Origin: Acanthaster planci | Lineage: Eukaryota; Echinodermata; Asteroidea; Valvatida; Acanthasteridae | Length of the DNA: 64,000 nucleotides | Direction: 5' to 3' | Assembly: GCF_001949145.1 (NCBI RefSeq) | Contig: NW_019091370.1 | Span: 898,205-962,204 of the forward strand | Part shown: piece by piece, positions 25,101-35,400 of the stretch | Numbering within the stretch: position 1 is the first letter of the stretch | Layout: every line of letters begins with the position of its first letter | Notes under the pieces: model-generated | What the model was told of the DNA's origin: nothing | The model's input: only the letters and a program-made list of their open reading frames with translations | Databases searched by the model: none | Position numbers and translations under genes: made by a program

Positions 25101-26197
25101 GCAAAACCAGAATAAATTCTAAATGAAACTAGCCTGAAAAAATGCTTTCTTTGCTTGCAAGTTCAGAGGATGTTCGTTCATCCTAACTACGAAAACAGTA
25201 CTTCCATTCGAGGATGGAATGGAACTTCTGTTTCTGCGGTGCGGTCAGGGAGTGCTTCCCGTTCTGTCACTTATCCTGCCGGCACGAATGGAGAGGGGCA
25301 AATTGGGTAAAATGTCTACCCTAAGAACACAACATAATAGACGCGCCCTCAGTTAGAGTCTATGTCCTAGTCCGACGTAGGCCTATACTGAGAGTCGCAA
25401 ACACTAGTCAGCTGACTGTCTCCTCCATACGCCTTGTAATGTTTTCCTTGGCCTGGTTTTCGTGCCTGCTGTCGCTATCCGCTTTCAAGTTGAGCAGAAG
25501 CACCCCTCGTGGGTTGAAAAGAGCAATGTATGGAGGGAGTGTTCATTATGTTGGGTGCGACGCGACTTTATGGCGTGCATTTTATAGTCATTTTTGTGAA
25601 CCAGCAAATTTAAGTGCAGTTCCCACCAAAAGAGCGTCATTTACTATTAGGAAAGTTGCGCCCTCTCTTGGTCTAGCTTGGGGCTTATTAAACTCGTTCC
25701 TGAAATTGGTATATTTGGCGTTACTTTCAGTCTGTAAAGCTCATTAACCTAGCTGTGTCTCTGGGCTCCACCGAAAGTCTGATCGAGCACCCGGCGACGA
25801 TGACCCACGGTCCCTTTCAGATGAGGCCCGAGGACAGACGGAAAGGAGGAATCTCGGACGGACTCATCAGACTCAGGTATAACTCAAGACATTAATCACG
25901 GGGTGGAAGGGACATTAAACAGATCTTTGAGCTATTTCTTAGATTTCTGATCAAAGCACAGGCTAATTCTAAAACTTACTCTTTCATTTATCGGTGCAGC
26001 ATTTAGACCCTAAGTTGGGGAGAGGCGTTTTATCCTATGTTGCCAAAAGAATAGATTTACAACTCTACTTTTCGATTCTTCTTTTTCGATTCTTGGGACG
26101 AATATAATAATAATCGTTTTGTCCCATTTTTAGTGTTGGCATTGAGAATGTGGACGACCTTATCCGGGATCTGGAACAAGCCCTCGCTAAAGTATGA
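21926..26197 (+). CDS. Cys/Met-metabolism PLP-dependent enzyme (cystathionine gamma-lyase/methionine gamma-lyase-like), tandem copy 1
   Basis: Nine coding exons join in frame: 21926-22180, 22628-22786, 23004-23138, 23939-24111, 24227-24338, 24640-24753, 24854-24988, 25731-25876 and 26134-26197, giving 430 aa, close to the usual family length of about 400. The fold-type I trans-sulfuration signature is clear. YSR at 90-92 corresponds to the YSR phosphate-binding segment. Tyr145 is the ring-stacking tyrosine. Asp218 in VVDSTF contacts the pyridine nitrogen. Lys243 in [11 protein letters not shown] is the PLP Schiff-base lysine. [12 protein letters not shown] at 376-387 and Arg408 (carboxylate binding) follow. 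Such enzymes cleave cystathionine, cysteine or methionine; the exact substrate cannot be read here. Departures from the usual motifs: NHS for NPT after YSR, YSTT for YGGT/YGCT, DST for DNT, SCTK for SATK. The N-terminal ~45 residues are polar, with no signal peptide. A CAG at 21886-21888 may be a 5' UTR acceptor. A near-identical paralogue lies downstream. Confidence 0.9.
22628..22786 (+). CDS. PLP enzyme copy 1, coding exon 2
   Basis: 53 codons, phase 0-0, between TTTGCAG and GTATGA. It encodes [12 protein letters not shown] and the glycine-containing [16 protein letters not shown] helix start that holds the PLP phosphate in this family. Confidence 0.92.
23004..23138 (+). CDS. PLP enzyme copy 1, coding exon 3
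   Basis: 45 codons, phase 0-0, between TATTTAG and GTAAAA. It carries the PLP-stacking tyrosine in LYSTTYTMM and the stretch [16 protein letters not shown], typical of the family between the tyrosine and the substrate-binding loop. Confidence 0.9.
23446..23762. repeat. G/C-tract repeat in intron 3 (GTGGCGTATCCAG type)
   Basis: Starts AGTGGCGTATCCAGCGGG followed by G-rich then C-rich stretches, with a matching GTTTGCCCCCATCCCAG near 23747. This arrangement (GGCGTATCCAG plus G-tract, ending in a C-tract) is typical of short non-autonomous elements in invertebrate genomes. Assigning it to a class would need a repeat library. Confidence 0.4.
23939..24111 (+). CDS. PLP enzyme copy 1, coding exon 4
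   Basis: 173 nt, phase 0 to 2, between TTCTTCAG and GTGAGT. It encodes FYGETPNNP (counterpart of the family ETPTNP motif), [18 protein letters not shown] with the pyridine-N aspartate, and the start of the Schiff-base strand (IVIHS, with the cysteine codon split across the intron). Confidence 0.93.
24227..24338 (+). CDS. PLP enzyme copy 1, coding exon 5 (PLP lysine)
   Basis: 112 nt, phase 2 to 0, between CTTCTCCAG and GTGGGA. The first base completes the Cys codon, then [13 protein letters not shown] carries the Schiff-base lysine (Lys243) and the GHSD motif. Confidence 0.93.
24640..24753 (+). CDS. PLP enzyme copy 1, coding exon 6
   Basis: 38 codons, phase 0-0, between TCCTTCAG and [26 protein letters not shown] matches the family block with the conserved LRGL(K/R)TL..RM pattern. 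It differs from the copy 2 exon by one residue and eight bases. Confidence 0.95.
24854..24988 (+). CDS. PLP enzyme copy 1, coding exon 7
   Basis: 45 codons, phase 0-0, between TTGACAG and [26 protein letters not shown] is the hallmark V.YPGL.SHPQHE block of the family; FGGMIAFEV follows. Confidence 0.95.
25596..25690 (+). repeat. Dispersed ~80-95 bp repeat, copy 3 (intron 7 of PLP enzyme copy 1)
   Basis: GTGAACCAGCAAATTTAAG, TTCCCACC and GCGCCCTCTCTTGGTCTAG occur in the same order as in the copies at 13.6 and 19.4 kb. It ends about 40 bp before the splice acceptor of exon 8, so it lies near the presumed branch-point region. Confidence 0.7.
25731..25876 (+). CDS. PLP enzyme copy 1, coding exon 8
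   Basis: 146 nt, phase 0 to 2, between TACTTTCAG and GTATAA. It encodes [20 protein letters not shown], the conserved SLG..ESL..HPA.MTH active-site wall, then ISDGLIRL with the carboxylate-binding arginine. Confidence 0.95.
26134..26197 (+). CDS. PLP enzyme copy 1, coding exon 9 and stop
   Basis: 64 nt ending in TGA. It encodes [20 protein letters not shown], the family C-terminal SVG.E...DL..DL.QAL motif. The acceptor is CATTTTTAG. Confidence 0.93.
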
Positions 26198-26534
26198 ATT
26201 ATTTGATTTGAAAAAGCTTATGCTTGTCGAAATTAAGAGCCATATTGCTTTGTTCCCCCTTTCCTTTGTGAGACACTTTTTTCTGATGGTTTAATTAAAA
26301 TACCATTTTGCATGGATTCCATTTTTCAGGCAAAAGCCTAATTTCCGCGGTTTTTTTCATATAAAACACCAGGCTAATTTCAGACCTTAAGAACCAAATT
26401 TATCTGAGCGGCTTTTCAAGATGACGCTTACACTATTAGAACTGCCAAGTGTTATCCAAATTTTACAAAAACACAAACATCCTTATATTTGATTAGTGTC
26501 GTCTCAAAGATCTTGGTATTTTGTAAGTTGAAGA

Positions 26535-26612
26535 GATAGGAGCTAGCTATGGCATAGGGGATAGGAGCTAGCTATGGCATAGGGGATAGGAGCTATATAG
26601 CTATGGCATAGG
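26535..26612 (+). repeat. Tandem repeat, three copies of a 25-bp unit
   Basis: GATAGGAGCTAGCTATGGCA followed by TAGGG starts at 26535, 26560 and 26585. The third copy has a TATA insertion inside AGCTAGCTA. No function is evident. Confidence 0.9.
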
Positions 26613-27467
26613 CCTATTTTACATTTTTTTGCATCTTCTCTTGTAAAGCCATCAAGACGTGATTGAATGATTTTCATGTATATTTCATGGACCTATAATC
26701 ACTTTAAATTTAATAACATATAAATAACAAGATAAAGAGAGATATTAGAAGCTTTATTCGTTTCAATTAAGTTCACGTTAAATATAACCTGTCAGTCAAG
26801 ACTACTGACCAACAATGAGACTTATCGTATCAGACTTGTTGGCCGAGATCGGGCCGCTTGTTCTCGTATGTTCACGAACAGCTCGATTTGTTGTTCGTGG
26901 GTTGGCCGCTCAAACGCCGGGAACAAACAACCGGTTACCGATGGTAGTTAGTGACAAGCAACATGCAACATGGTGGCGTCCATGTAGGCTATGTTATTCG
27001 AGAGTTAATGTTTGGATGGGCTGAATTCTTTTCTATATAAACAGGAACATTCATTTCTGTGTTTGGGAAAATAATCAATGTTAATTTTGCAAAACTTCGC
27101 ATTGTCTATGTCGCTTTGGAAGCCATCTCTCAACTTTTTGCAGCTGTTCAAAAATCTAAATCTCACGAGTTTTTCCGTGTGTTCCTGTAAAACCCTGACG
27201 AGGAGGTGGTGTGTGATCCTGTTCCGAGAACAGTGTTCTTGAGTCGTGTTCCCGTCGTTCGAGCGCGAGAACAAGAAACCCGTGTCAACAACAGGCCGCC
27301 CGAACTCGACCGTTGTTTAATATTTCCGCGACACATAGTTTCTTAATAACTTAATATGTTTTATTTGTTCGTTCGCACATTTCTTTAAGTCTACTTGCTT
27401 GTTGTCTTCCAGCCATTTCAGCAGCTCAAAGGAGCGGTTCTTTGACTAAAAGTAGTTCATATAAACA

Positions 27468-27724
27468 TGGGCGTCTATCGGTGTGGGACGGGGGACATCC
27501 CCCCTCTTTCTGGGGGGGGGGGGCGGATACTATATCAATTATCCCCCACACACTTTTTTCGTAAAACCTAAATGAAAATGTATAGCTTGCAAAAGCATTT
27601 GTTAAAAAAAAATGGCCCAGACCCCACGCTGCCCAGAGCTTCGCGTTTCATTCTTCGCATTTTTGTTCTAATCAGGGCTATGTCCCCCCCCCCTTTTCAA
27701 AACGGATTGACGCTGCGTCCTTGC
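27468..27724. repeat. Probable non-autonomous element with G/C-tract ends
   Basis: The left end (GGGCGTCTATCGG...GGGGGACATCCCCCC) and the reverse complement of the right end (GCAGCGTCAATCCG...GGGGGGACATAGCCC) share GCGTC.ATC.G, a G-tract and GACAT in order. This looks like an imperfect terminal inverted repeat. No coding capacity. Confidence 0.45.
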
Positions 27725-29219
27725 ATATAAAAACCTGCTTCACCTTGTCTTGTTTGTCAGCGTCCATTATTCTTGTGCCGTCTTGGCCCGCCCTAAAAGG
27801 AAAACAGAGCTCGTCTCGAGTAGAAATAACAAAACTCAATAGAAAATATTATTATTCTCGATCAGATAGCTGTTTTCGCGTCCTTCATGATTAGATTAAG
27901 TTTTGGTGTGAGAGTAGCCCGTGGTCAAAGAGCCATTGGGTCAGTCAGTACTTAGTTGGCCAGTCCCAAACGGTAGAGGACGCTCGAACTCATTCGCATG
28001 CACTGGGTATGGATGGACTGGACTCGACATCGACAGCCTGCACGGTGTACTGTGCTGTGTTAATGTTCAACGTTGGTTGGCGTTTGTGGAACACAGACGA
28101 ATTTTGCTGTCACGAATTATTTCGTAAGTATATGCCGATTACAGGTTTTGCTTTCAATAATTAGACCATAGGTGTAGTGTTAGCTAATATCATGAAAATA
28201 TTTGTCATCAGGTCATGGCTCGAGCTAAGTTTGTTCGCGATCTGCACGTACGTCCGTGTCGCGGTCGACGGGCCATTGATTGCATCATCTGATCATTTTG
28301 CACTCTCTCGAAGCATGGAGGAATCCTCCATGCCTGAAGTAGGCCTAGGCCAGTGATCTTTCCTACAAATTATCTGAACGTGCTGCTGTGATCTAGCCTT
28401 GGTCAACTTGTACACGTCCCACGACTCTTTACTTCTACTGACACGACTGCAGAAGGCATCCTGTGTGCCTTCAACTTGTGATACCAATTACCATTTTCAC
28501 TTGTCTGGAGGTCGTATGACCACCACCAGAGACCAGTTTTCAAGGGAATAAGGGCTTTTCTTTAGGGCCTAATTTGAAACATACAAACAAATGCAAGACA
28601 TCAACTAATGTCCTAATCACCTTCCCTAAGTCACAGGCAATTTGAAAACAACTATCAAAACTTGATGACCTTCACAGCTTTAGCTTAATGGAGTGATCTT
28701 CAATGCTCTCACAAACGTGCCACTCATCACTGATCGTGACCTATTGTTGAGTGTTGAAGTGAGGCACATGTAAGGTAGTTTTACTGAATGGAGTGTTAGT
28801 ATTCCTCGTTTTGATTTAGTGTGACCAATCCCGTCCAAAATCGAAAAAGAAGAATACTGACACACCACTCAGTAGAGTTACATGTACGGTGTCCAAGTGA
28901 AGCCATGCATGAAATAAATGTTTGCAACCTTGCAGCGCATCTTGTGTGACTTTGTTTTATCCTTAAAGCTAACATTACTAAGGCATTTTGAATCCAAAAG
29001 TTCCAAATTTTTGGAGCCCACTGAACGAGTTTGGCCCATGAATATTTGGCTCCACATGCATCCTTGCTTCTGATGAAGCTAGCATTAAGTTATGTTACTT
29101 TTATTTTGTAAATGTATTTGAAGTTTTTCCTTCCGTAACTGCAACTTTTCTGCATCAATTGCATTGCGCTTGTTTGTGTGCATTGCAGATTGGCCTCTAA
29201 GCCGCATCCTGAATCAAAG

Positions 29220-29474
29220 ATGGGAGATACTCCCAAGCCACGTCGAGTTCCCTCCGGCGTCCAAGATGCGGGTGGAGTCAAGGACCCAAACACAGAGCTG
29301 CGTCGGGATGAGGAGATACATCAGTTTGACTCCAAGACAAGCCTCGAGACTCGAGCTGTCTGCTCCTTGCCCAGGCTGAAGGGCCGTGAGTTGACCACGC
29401 CCCTCGTACCATCCATCAGTGTTGCCTCGACATTCCGCATCAATAAAGTTGATGAGTTCATGGATTGTTTGAGG
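29220..29474 (+). CDS. PLP enzyme copy 2, coding exon 1
   Basis: 85 codons, phase 0, ending at the donor GTGAGT. ATG GGA is preceded by a good acceptor (GCATTGCAG, ending 29188), so the upstream 31 bases are probably 5' UTR of a second transcribed exon. It encodes [14 protein letters not shown]. Confidence 0.88.
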
Positions 29475-32400
29475 GTGAGTTTCCAGATCAATTTCACGTA
29501 CATTCATGGCATTGTTTACAGTTCATCAGAAAATTGCTGCAGAAACTGCAGATTGTAAAAGTATTCGATTTGTAAGTGTGACATCACTTTAAACCACACC
29601 CACTACATGTAGAGTTACATGGAACAATGGAACCAGATGTTCACATTCAACTTCAGCATTTGTCTAATGGGTGTCTGTCTGCATGTATGACAGAGCCACG
29701 AGCTGAATACTGTACACCATTCATATACATGTATAATCCGTGTTTGAGCCAATGTGGCATTGCCGTTAAGTTGTGCTAGTCAAATAAAGGACTTGTTTTA
29801 CATGCAGCTACACAGATGGGTAAATGTTTTTCATTAGTCCACTTGGTTGAGTGATGTGAATTCCAGAGAAATTCATCTTTTGCCAGATTTTGACATTTCT
29901 CATGTTGCTTCATCAGTGCTTGAGGCGATGTGACTGTATCCGTCTTACAATGTTGCCTTTTTTACAAAGTATTTAAGACCTGAGACACTTCTGAATTTCC
30001 TCTTTTGTTCTTTATTTTCATCACTAATGAGCTCAGCAACACGACAATCATGTTATCATTTATTCTCGCAACTGGGTTATTCTATGAATTTAGGGTAGGG
30101 CTGAGTCAATTTGAGTAATGTACTATTTGAATATTCGACCTTCAATTTCATCGAATATCTGAATATTCGGACATACCAACCGGCAGATTGTTGATGAACA
30201 AATGATATATAAAATCAGTTACAATAACACACACAGTTGTACATTATAATCACTAAGATAGCTTCTCACATCTAGGAGTATCTCCAGCCAAGATTTAGCA
30301 AGATTTAAGAGACGAGCAATACTTCTTGCCCTGTTGAAAATTTCTCCCTTCCTTTTCATGAATTTTGCATTCGAATATTCAATTTTGGAAAACGGTATTC
30401 TATTATTTGATAATCCATTTAAATATTCAGATATTAGGCATATTTTTGGATATTTTTGTGTCCCTGGTACATCTGACCTTTGTTACTTGACATGGAAATA
30501 TCACCGAAATTGATTTCAAACTATTACTATTTGTTTGGCAGGTAATTTGCATTAATTCATCACTCTTTGAAATTAGAACAGGTGTTCTGAACTTACAAAA
30601 TCATGTGTCAGATTTGACAGATTTTATTTATAGATTTTATAGATTTTACAGAATTTATAGATTTACCCAACTCAGCATTTCTTTTGTTCCATCCAGTGTC
30701 AGAAAGTCGTATCAGTGTTATTTAAATTGATTTTTTTGCCAAAAAAAGGTCAAGTTTGAAAGTTTCCTTTTTAGCATAGTAGAGATTATTGTCAGTTGGT
30801 TCCAGAGGAAGTTATATGATACTGAACACAAGTTGCTGGTCATCGTATAAATTGCTCTCTTTGATTGTTTTCTCAAAGCGAAAGAACTTTGGACATGCAT
30901 TTCTCCCCATGGCCAAATATCAACATAACCGACAAACAAATAAATAAATGACAGATAAGTATCGCGTGACAATTGGGCTAGCATGTAATCTTTAATCTTC
31001 TTTTGGACTAAGCGTCTGGATCACTGTGACATTTCTTCTAAAATGACCCTTGCTCTTGTTGACACTCCAATGCACTCCAATATTCCACAGAGAGAAAGTG
31101 GCTATGGCCCTCAACAAGGCCACACCACTTCAATGGAGAAACTGCATACACTTCAAAGAATTACTGGTAACTGGAGGTCAAGTTGGTCCAGTACCCAGTT
31201 ACCACAGTGTTATATAAGCAAAGCCAAATGCCTCAATCCTCTGGAGTACACTGGAGTTTACTTCTATTGGTCGGGCAGTAAAATCATTCCACTGGTAATG
31301 CAAAGAATCCTCCAATGCACATCGGCTGCAGTGCATTGGCAGGTACTACTGACTTGCAGTAAATTGCTCTCATATAAACCAGAAAACAAAAAGTACCTCC
31401 TCTTAAAAACATAGATAATCTATGGCATGACAATCCATTTAGATTTGGTTCTGTTCAGAATGAATCAGTCTTAAAGTTTGAAGGAGTTTTTCCCCATGTT
31501 GTGGCTTCACATTTTTTCTGGGTCAGGATTTGTCAGTGACTTGACAGATAAAACCCTGGCCTATTGTGTGCTTTTTAAAGAGCTCCATGCAGCACACCGT
31601 ATCGCGTGACCTGAAGGGACGGGTATTCAATAGAAACCCAATTTAGCTGTGTTTGCAGAGCGATGCACAAAACACTATACATTCTGCGTCGGGGTGCACC
31701 CGTAGTCCTTCAAAAATCCACCAACTGCTGTCATGGAAAAATTGAATACAGTCTCATTAGTCCTGCAAAATATATAATGTATTATTTCTTGTTCTTGAAG
31801 GGGTGACTGCTTCCCCAATCCTTCATAATCCTCCGGCAATTCCTGTCATTATGTTGAGGCAGTGTGAATGGCATCCCGGAGCAATGAAGATAATTTCACA
31901 TATAATCTGGGCATGAATTAATGCATGGCTGAGCATATATACAAAGCAAGGTCTAGCCCACAAGCGTGGCGCAACGCATTCTGCGCAATCAGCCAGACGT
32001 TTTCTGCCTTTCAGCCTCAATCCTCCAGAATTCTCCAGTTGCTGGGAATTTTGGAAGATTGAGGAACGGCAGGGTTAGAGTAAGGTTCAGTATTTGCTCA
32101 GTGAAGCGGGGCAATTTTTTTTGTGCAAAGCAAAAATGAGCGGGGTACCAGTCTCAGATAATAGACTTTTGAAAGCAGTTTGGCTGGTGACCTCTTTGAT
32201 TGCTTACCCCCAGGTTTTACATGTACCTCTGCAGAATTACCTAAGGAAAAAGCTCTCCAGTCTCAGCCTGAATATTTAGAGAGAGTACAAAAAAGACCAA
32301 ATCTGACCCCCCAAAGTAAATTTAAAAATGAAAAATGAAAAAAATTAAAATTTATACAAAATTAAAACAATAAAAGTGGAAAAATATTTGTATCAGAAGT

Positions 32401-35400
32401 GTTTCTAATTACTTTGGAATACATGTCTGGATTTGACATTACAGGACGGCTACATTTACAGCCGACTGGCAAATCACTCCTGCGAGTCCGCTGCCCACGC
32501 TATCAATTCCCTAGAGGGCGGTGTTGGCACGCTAGTCTTCTCCAGCGGTATAGGGGCGATCACAACCACACTGCTTGCCCTTCTGAAGAGCGGGGACCAT
32601 GTGGTATGGTAATATTGCTGTAACGACCTTTAAAATTTTCATCTCATCAATTTTTATCATATTTTGGTAAAGTTCAATCGTAAAGTTTAAGTCATAATCT
32701 TAAATGCCGACCTTCAAAGTGCAGTAATCTTTCACACAGCTTCTGGTTATGACATAATCAGATTGCGGACCCCTTTGTAGGGTCTCAGGTGACTTTTGAG
32801 CCTCCCCTTAAAAGTGTAATGCCACTTGGACTTCATGAGAGCTCTCTTCACCTCCTTATGACGTTGATTCATTAACTTGAAATGCCATACATTTATACTT
32901 GCAGAACTTGTTTCTCTGTCCATGGATATCAAATCATGTCAAATGTTGATTTTCAGAATAAAAATTTCGGCCTTGAGTGAAGCGGTCGAGGCATCAGAGT
33001 CTTGCAAGGAGTGAAGAATTGAAATTCAGTGAATTTTAGCTTAGACTGCACCTTCATGGAGAGTAATGAATGATTAGAAGACTAGTATTGATTCTTACCT
33101 TTTGCCAGGGCTTAGAATCCTTTATAATCCGCTGTCTTGTGGGAACTCATTAGAAACGGTCATTAAACGCTGTGTAAAGTTACAGTGGCTGGGTTCTGCC
33201 TTCCTCAACTCTACAAAAATCCTCCAAAGGTGTTGCATTTTCAAGGATCTGGGTAAACTAGAGTGAGTGACAATTACAGTTGCTTATTTTTGGTGATATT
33301 TACCTGAATCAATGTTCAGGATTCCTTCAGTAATAGAAAATCCTGAAAAATTCTTGGGAAAAAAGTTTCCTGGAAAGGCATGGAAATACGGCATTTCACA
33401 ACAGTGTGCCTCCAAGAGTTCGCAACTGGTTAGCCAATCACAGTGCAGGAAATCTGTCCTCCCAATGCGCATTTAGAAAGGGTCGACAGATGTCTTACAT
33501 TGTGATTGGTCAACGTGTTGCAAACTATTGGAGATGGCACTATTGTGAATCGCCTGTATTGTCATATATTAGTCCGAGAAAGTCCTGGAAATGTCATAAA
33601 GTTTTGTTTGTAGATTTCTTTGGAAACCTTGTTTTTTGGGCTGTTTCCATTGGCTTTGTATTTTTGCTCAACCTCCATCCCAGATTGCTCCAAATTCTGC
33701 CTATTCTGGAACATATGTCTTGATGAAGACCATGCTTCCAAATTACGGGGTTGAGGTGACGTTCATTGAAGCCTGTAACATTGAGGAGTATAAAAAGGCC
33801 ATAAAACCCAACACTAAGGTAAAAATCCCTCGCAATACAGTAAGTTGTAAATATTTGATAGAAAGATATTTTCTTTTTGGTCAAAGTATTTTATTTCGTA
33901 CATTGGCTATTTGAATGGGAAATTTGTTTCGATTTTCTGCCTTGTTATGTTAAAGCAGTGAAATATATTTTCCTCAGCTAAATTGGCTTAAAAGCTTTAT
34001 GAGTGTAGTATCCGTTCCAAAACTAAAAAGTCAAGTAGCAGGAATTTCAAAATGTCATGATTTTCTTAACAAGATTTATAAAAACAAACACTTTTTAAAA
34101 TTCTTACAATAGCTCAAGTACGAATTGTGCATTCGAAGTGGAAGATATTCTTCAAGCCTTGCTCTCCTTTCTGCTTTGCTCCATACTAAGTTGAATCTAT
34201 TACAATCCAATAACTAGAACAGAAAGATCTATCAATGGGACAAAATTCAAGAGATTTTTCCTATTGTAATTAAGCTCTCTGGTATGTTCTTGATTCTAAG
34301 GTGATATTTTAAACCACTTAAGATGAAATTTCAAACATGCTCCGAGAAACAAATGACATACTTTTTGACCGTTTTCCTCAGATTTTTTACGGTGAAACAC
34401 CCTGTAATCCGTGTTTGGCTGTTCTGGACTTGAAGGCCTTTGCTGATGTGGCCAAGACCGTGCCGACGGCTATCAGCATGGTCGACTCCACATTTGGCTC
34501 CCCCTATCTGCAACGCCCTCTTGATTTAGGGGTAGACATTTCAATTCACAGTTGGTAAGGAGCAGACTTGGTTGACAGTGTCTTCATTTGATCTGTTCTT
34601 CTTCAGATCTTCTAGATCTATTCCCAGTAGAAAGATAAATGAAATGCGTCAACCAGGACAGGTTAGAAGTAGAAAAGTGAGAAACATGCACGGCAATAGT
34701 GGCAGCATCGAGCTGTATACTCCCCAGGGAGCTGAAATGGTATTTGGAATGTTTCATAGGCCCAGTGAACAGGGGTAATAATGGATACAGCGCTTTAATC
34801 TGTGTTAAAGGTGCTTTATAAATAACTATATTATTATCATTATTATTTAGTATTTCAACATCAGGCATTGATAATAAGAAAGTAGAATACATGCGTCGAT
34901 GGCTCAAAAAGTTACATTTTCTGATTTTTACGAGCTGCCTTTAAAGGTAAGCTGGAAATCTTTAAACCATTCATTAATCTTGTTACATGAAGTCAAAATC
35001 AAGTGAAATAACTAGTAAAAGCTTTTTTGTTTTGCTTATCATGCTTCTATGAAAATAATATGTACAAAAAATTGGTCTACTCTTTTTTACATTGTGTCGC
35101 CTAAGTTACTTCAGACGGCAACTTTTGTTATATGACACTAAACACAGTACGGGGAGCCAGTCACATCCGTAGTGTTTCCCCAATCGTTATAAGTTCTATT
35201 TGGGTTTCAACCCAAGAAAATATTTGACACATGATTAAGCATTAAGCTTGAATGAAACAGTAGAGTACTTCATGTTCCTACCAAGTAATTCCCTTGTGCT
35301 GTCAAAAATGAACGGAAGAAAATCTACCTGTCACTTTAGATATTGAAATGGGGCCAGTGTTTTTTTCCAAATAGACATCACACTGTGTTTTCAAGCCAGT

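Larger units (their letters stand above)
26198..29219. other. Intergenic region and probable 5' UTR region between the two PLP-enzyme copies
   Basis: No coding exon is evident. A strong donor GTAAGT at 28124-28129 and the acceptor TGCATTGCAG ending at 29188 could bound a 5' UTR intron of the second copy, with a non-coding first exon ending near 28123. This is inference. The stretch also holds a 25-bp tandem repeat and a G/C-tract repeat. Confidence 0.5.
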
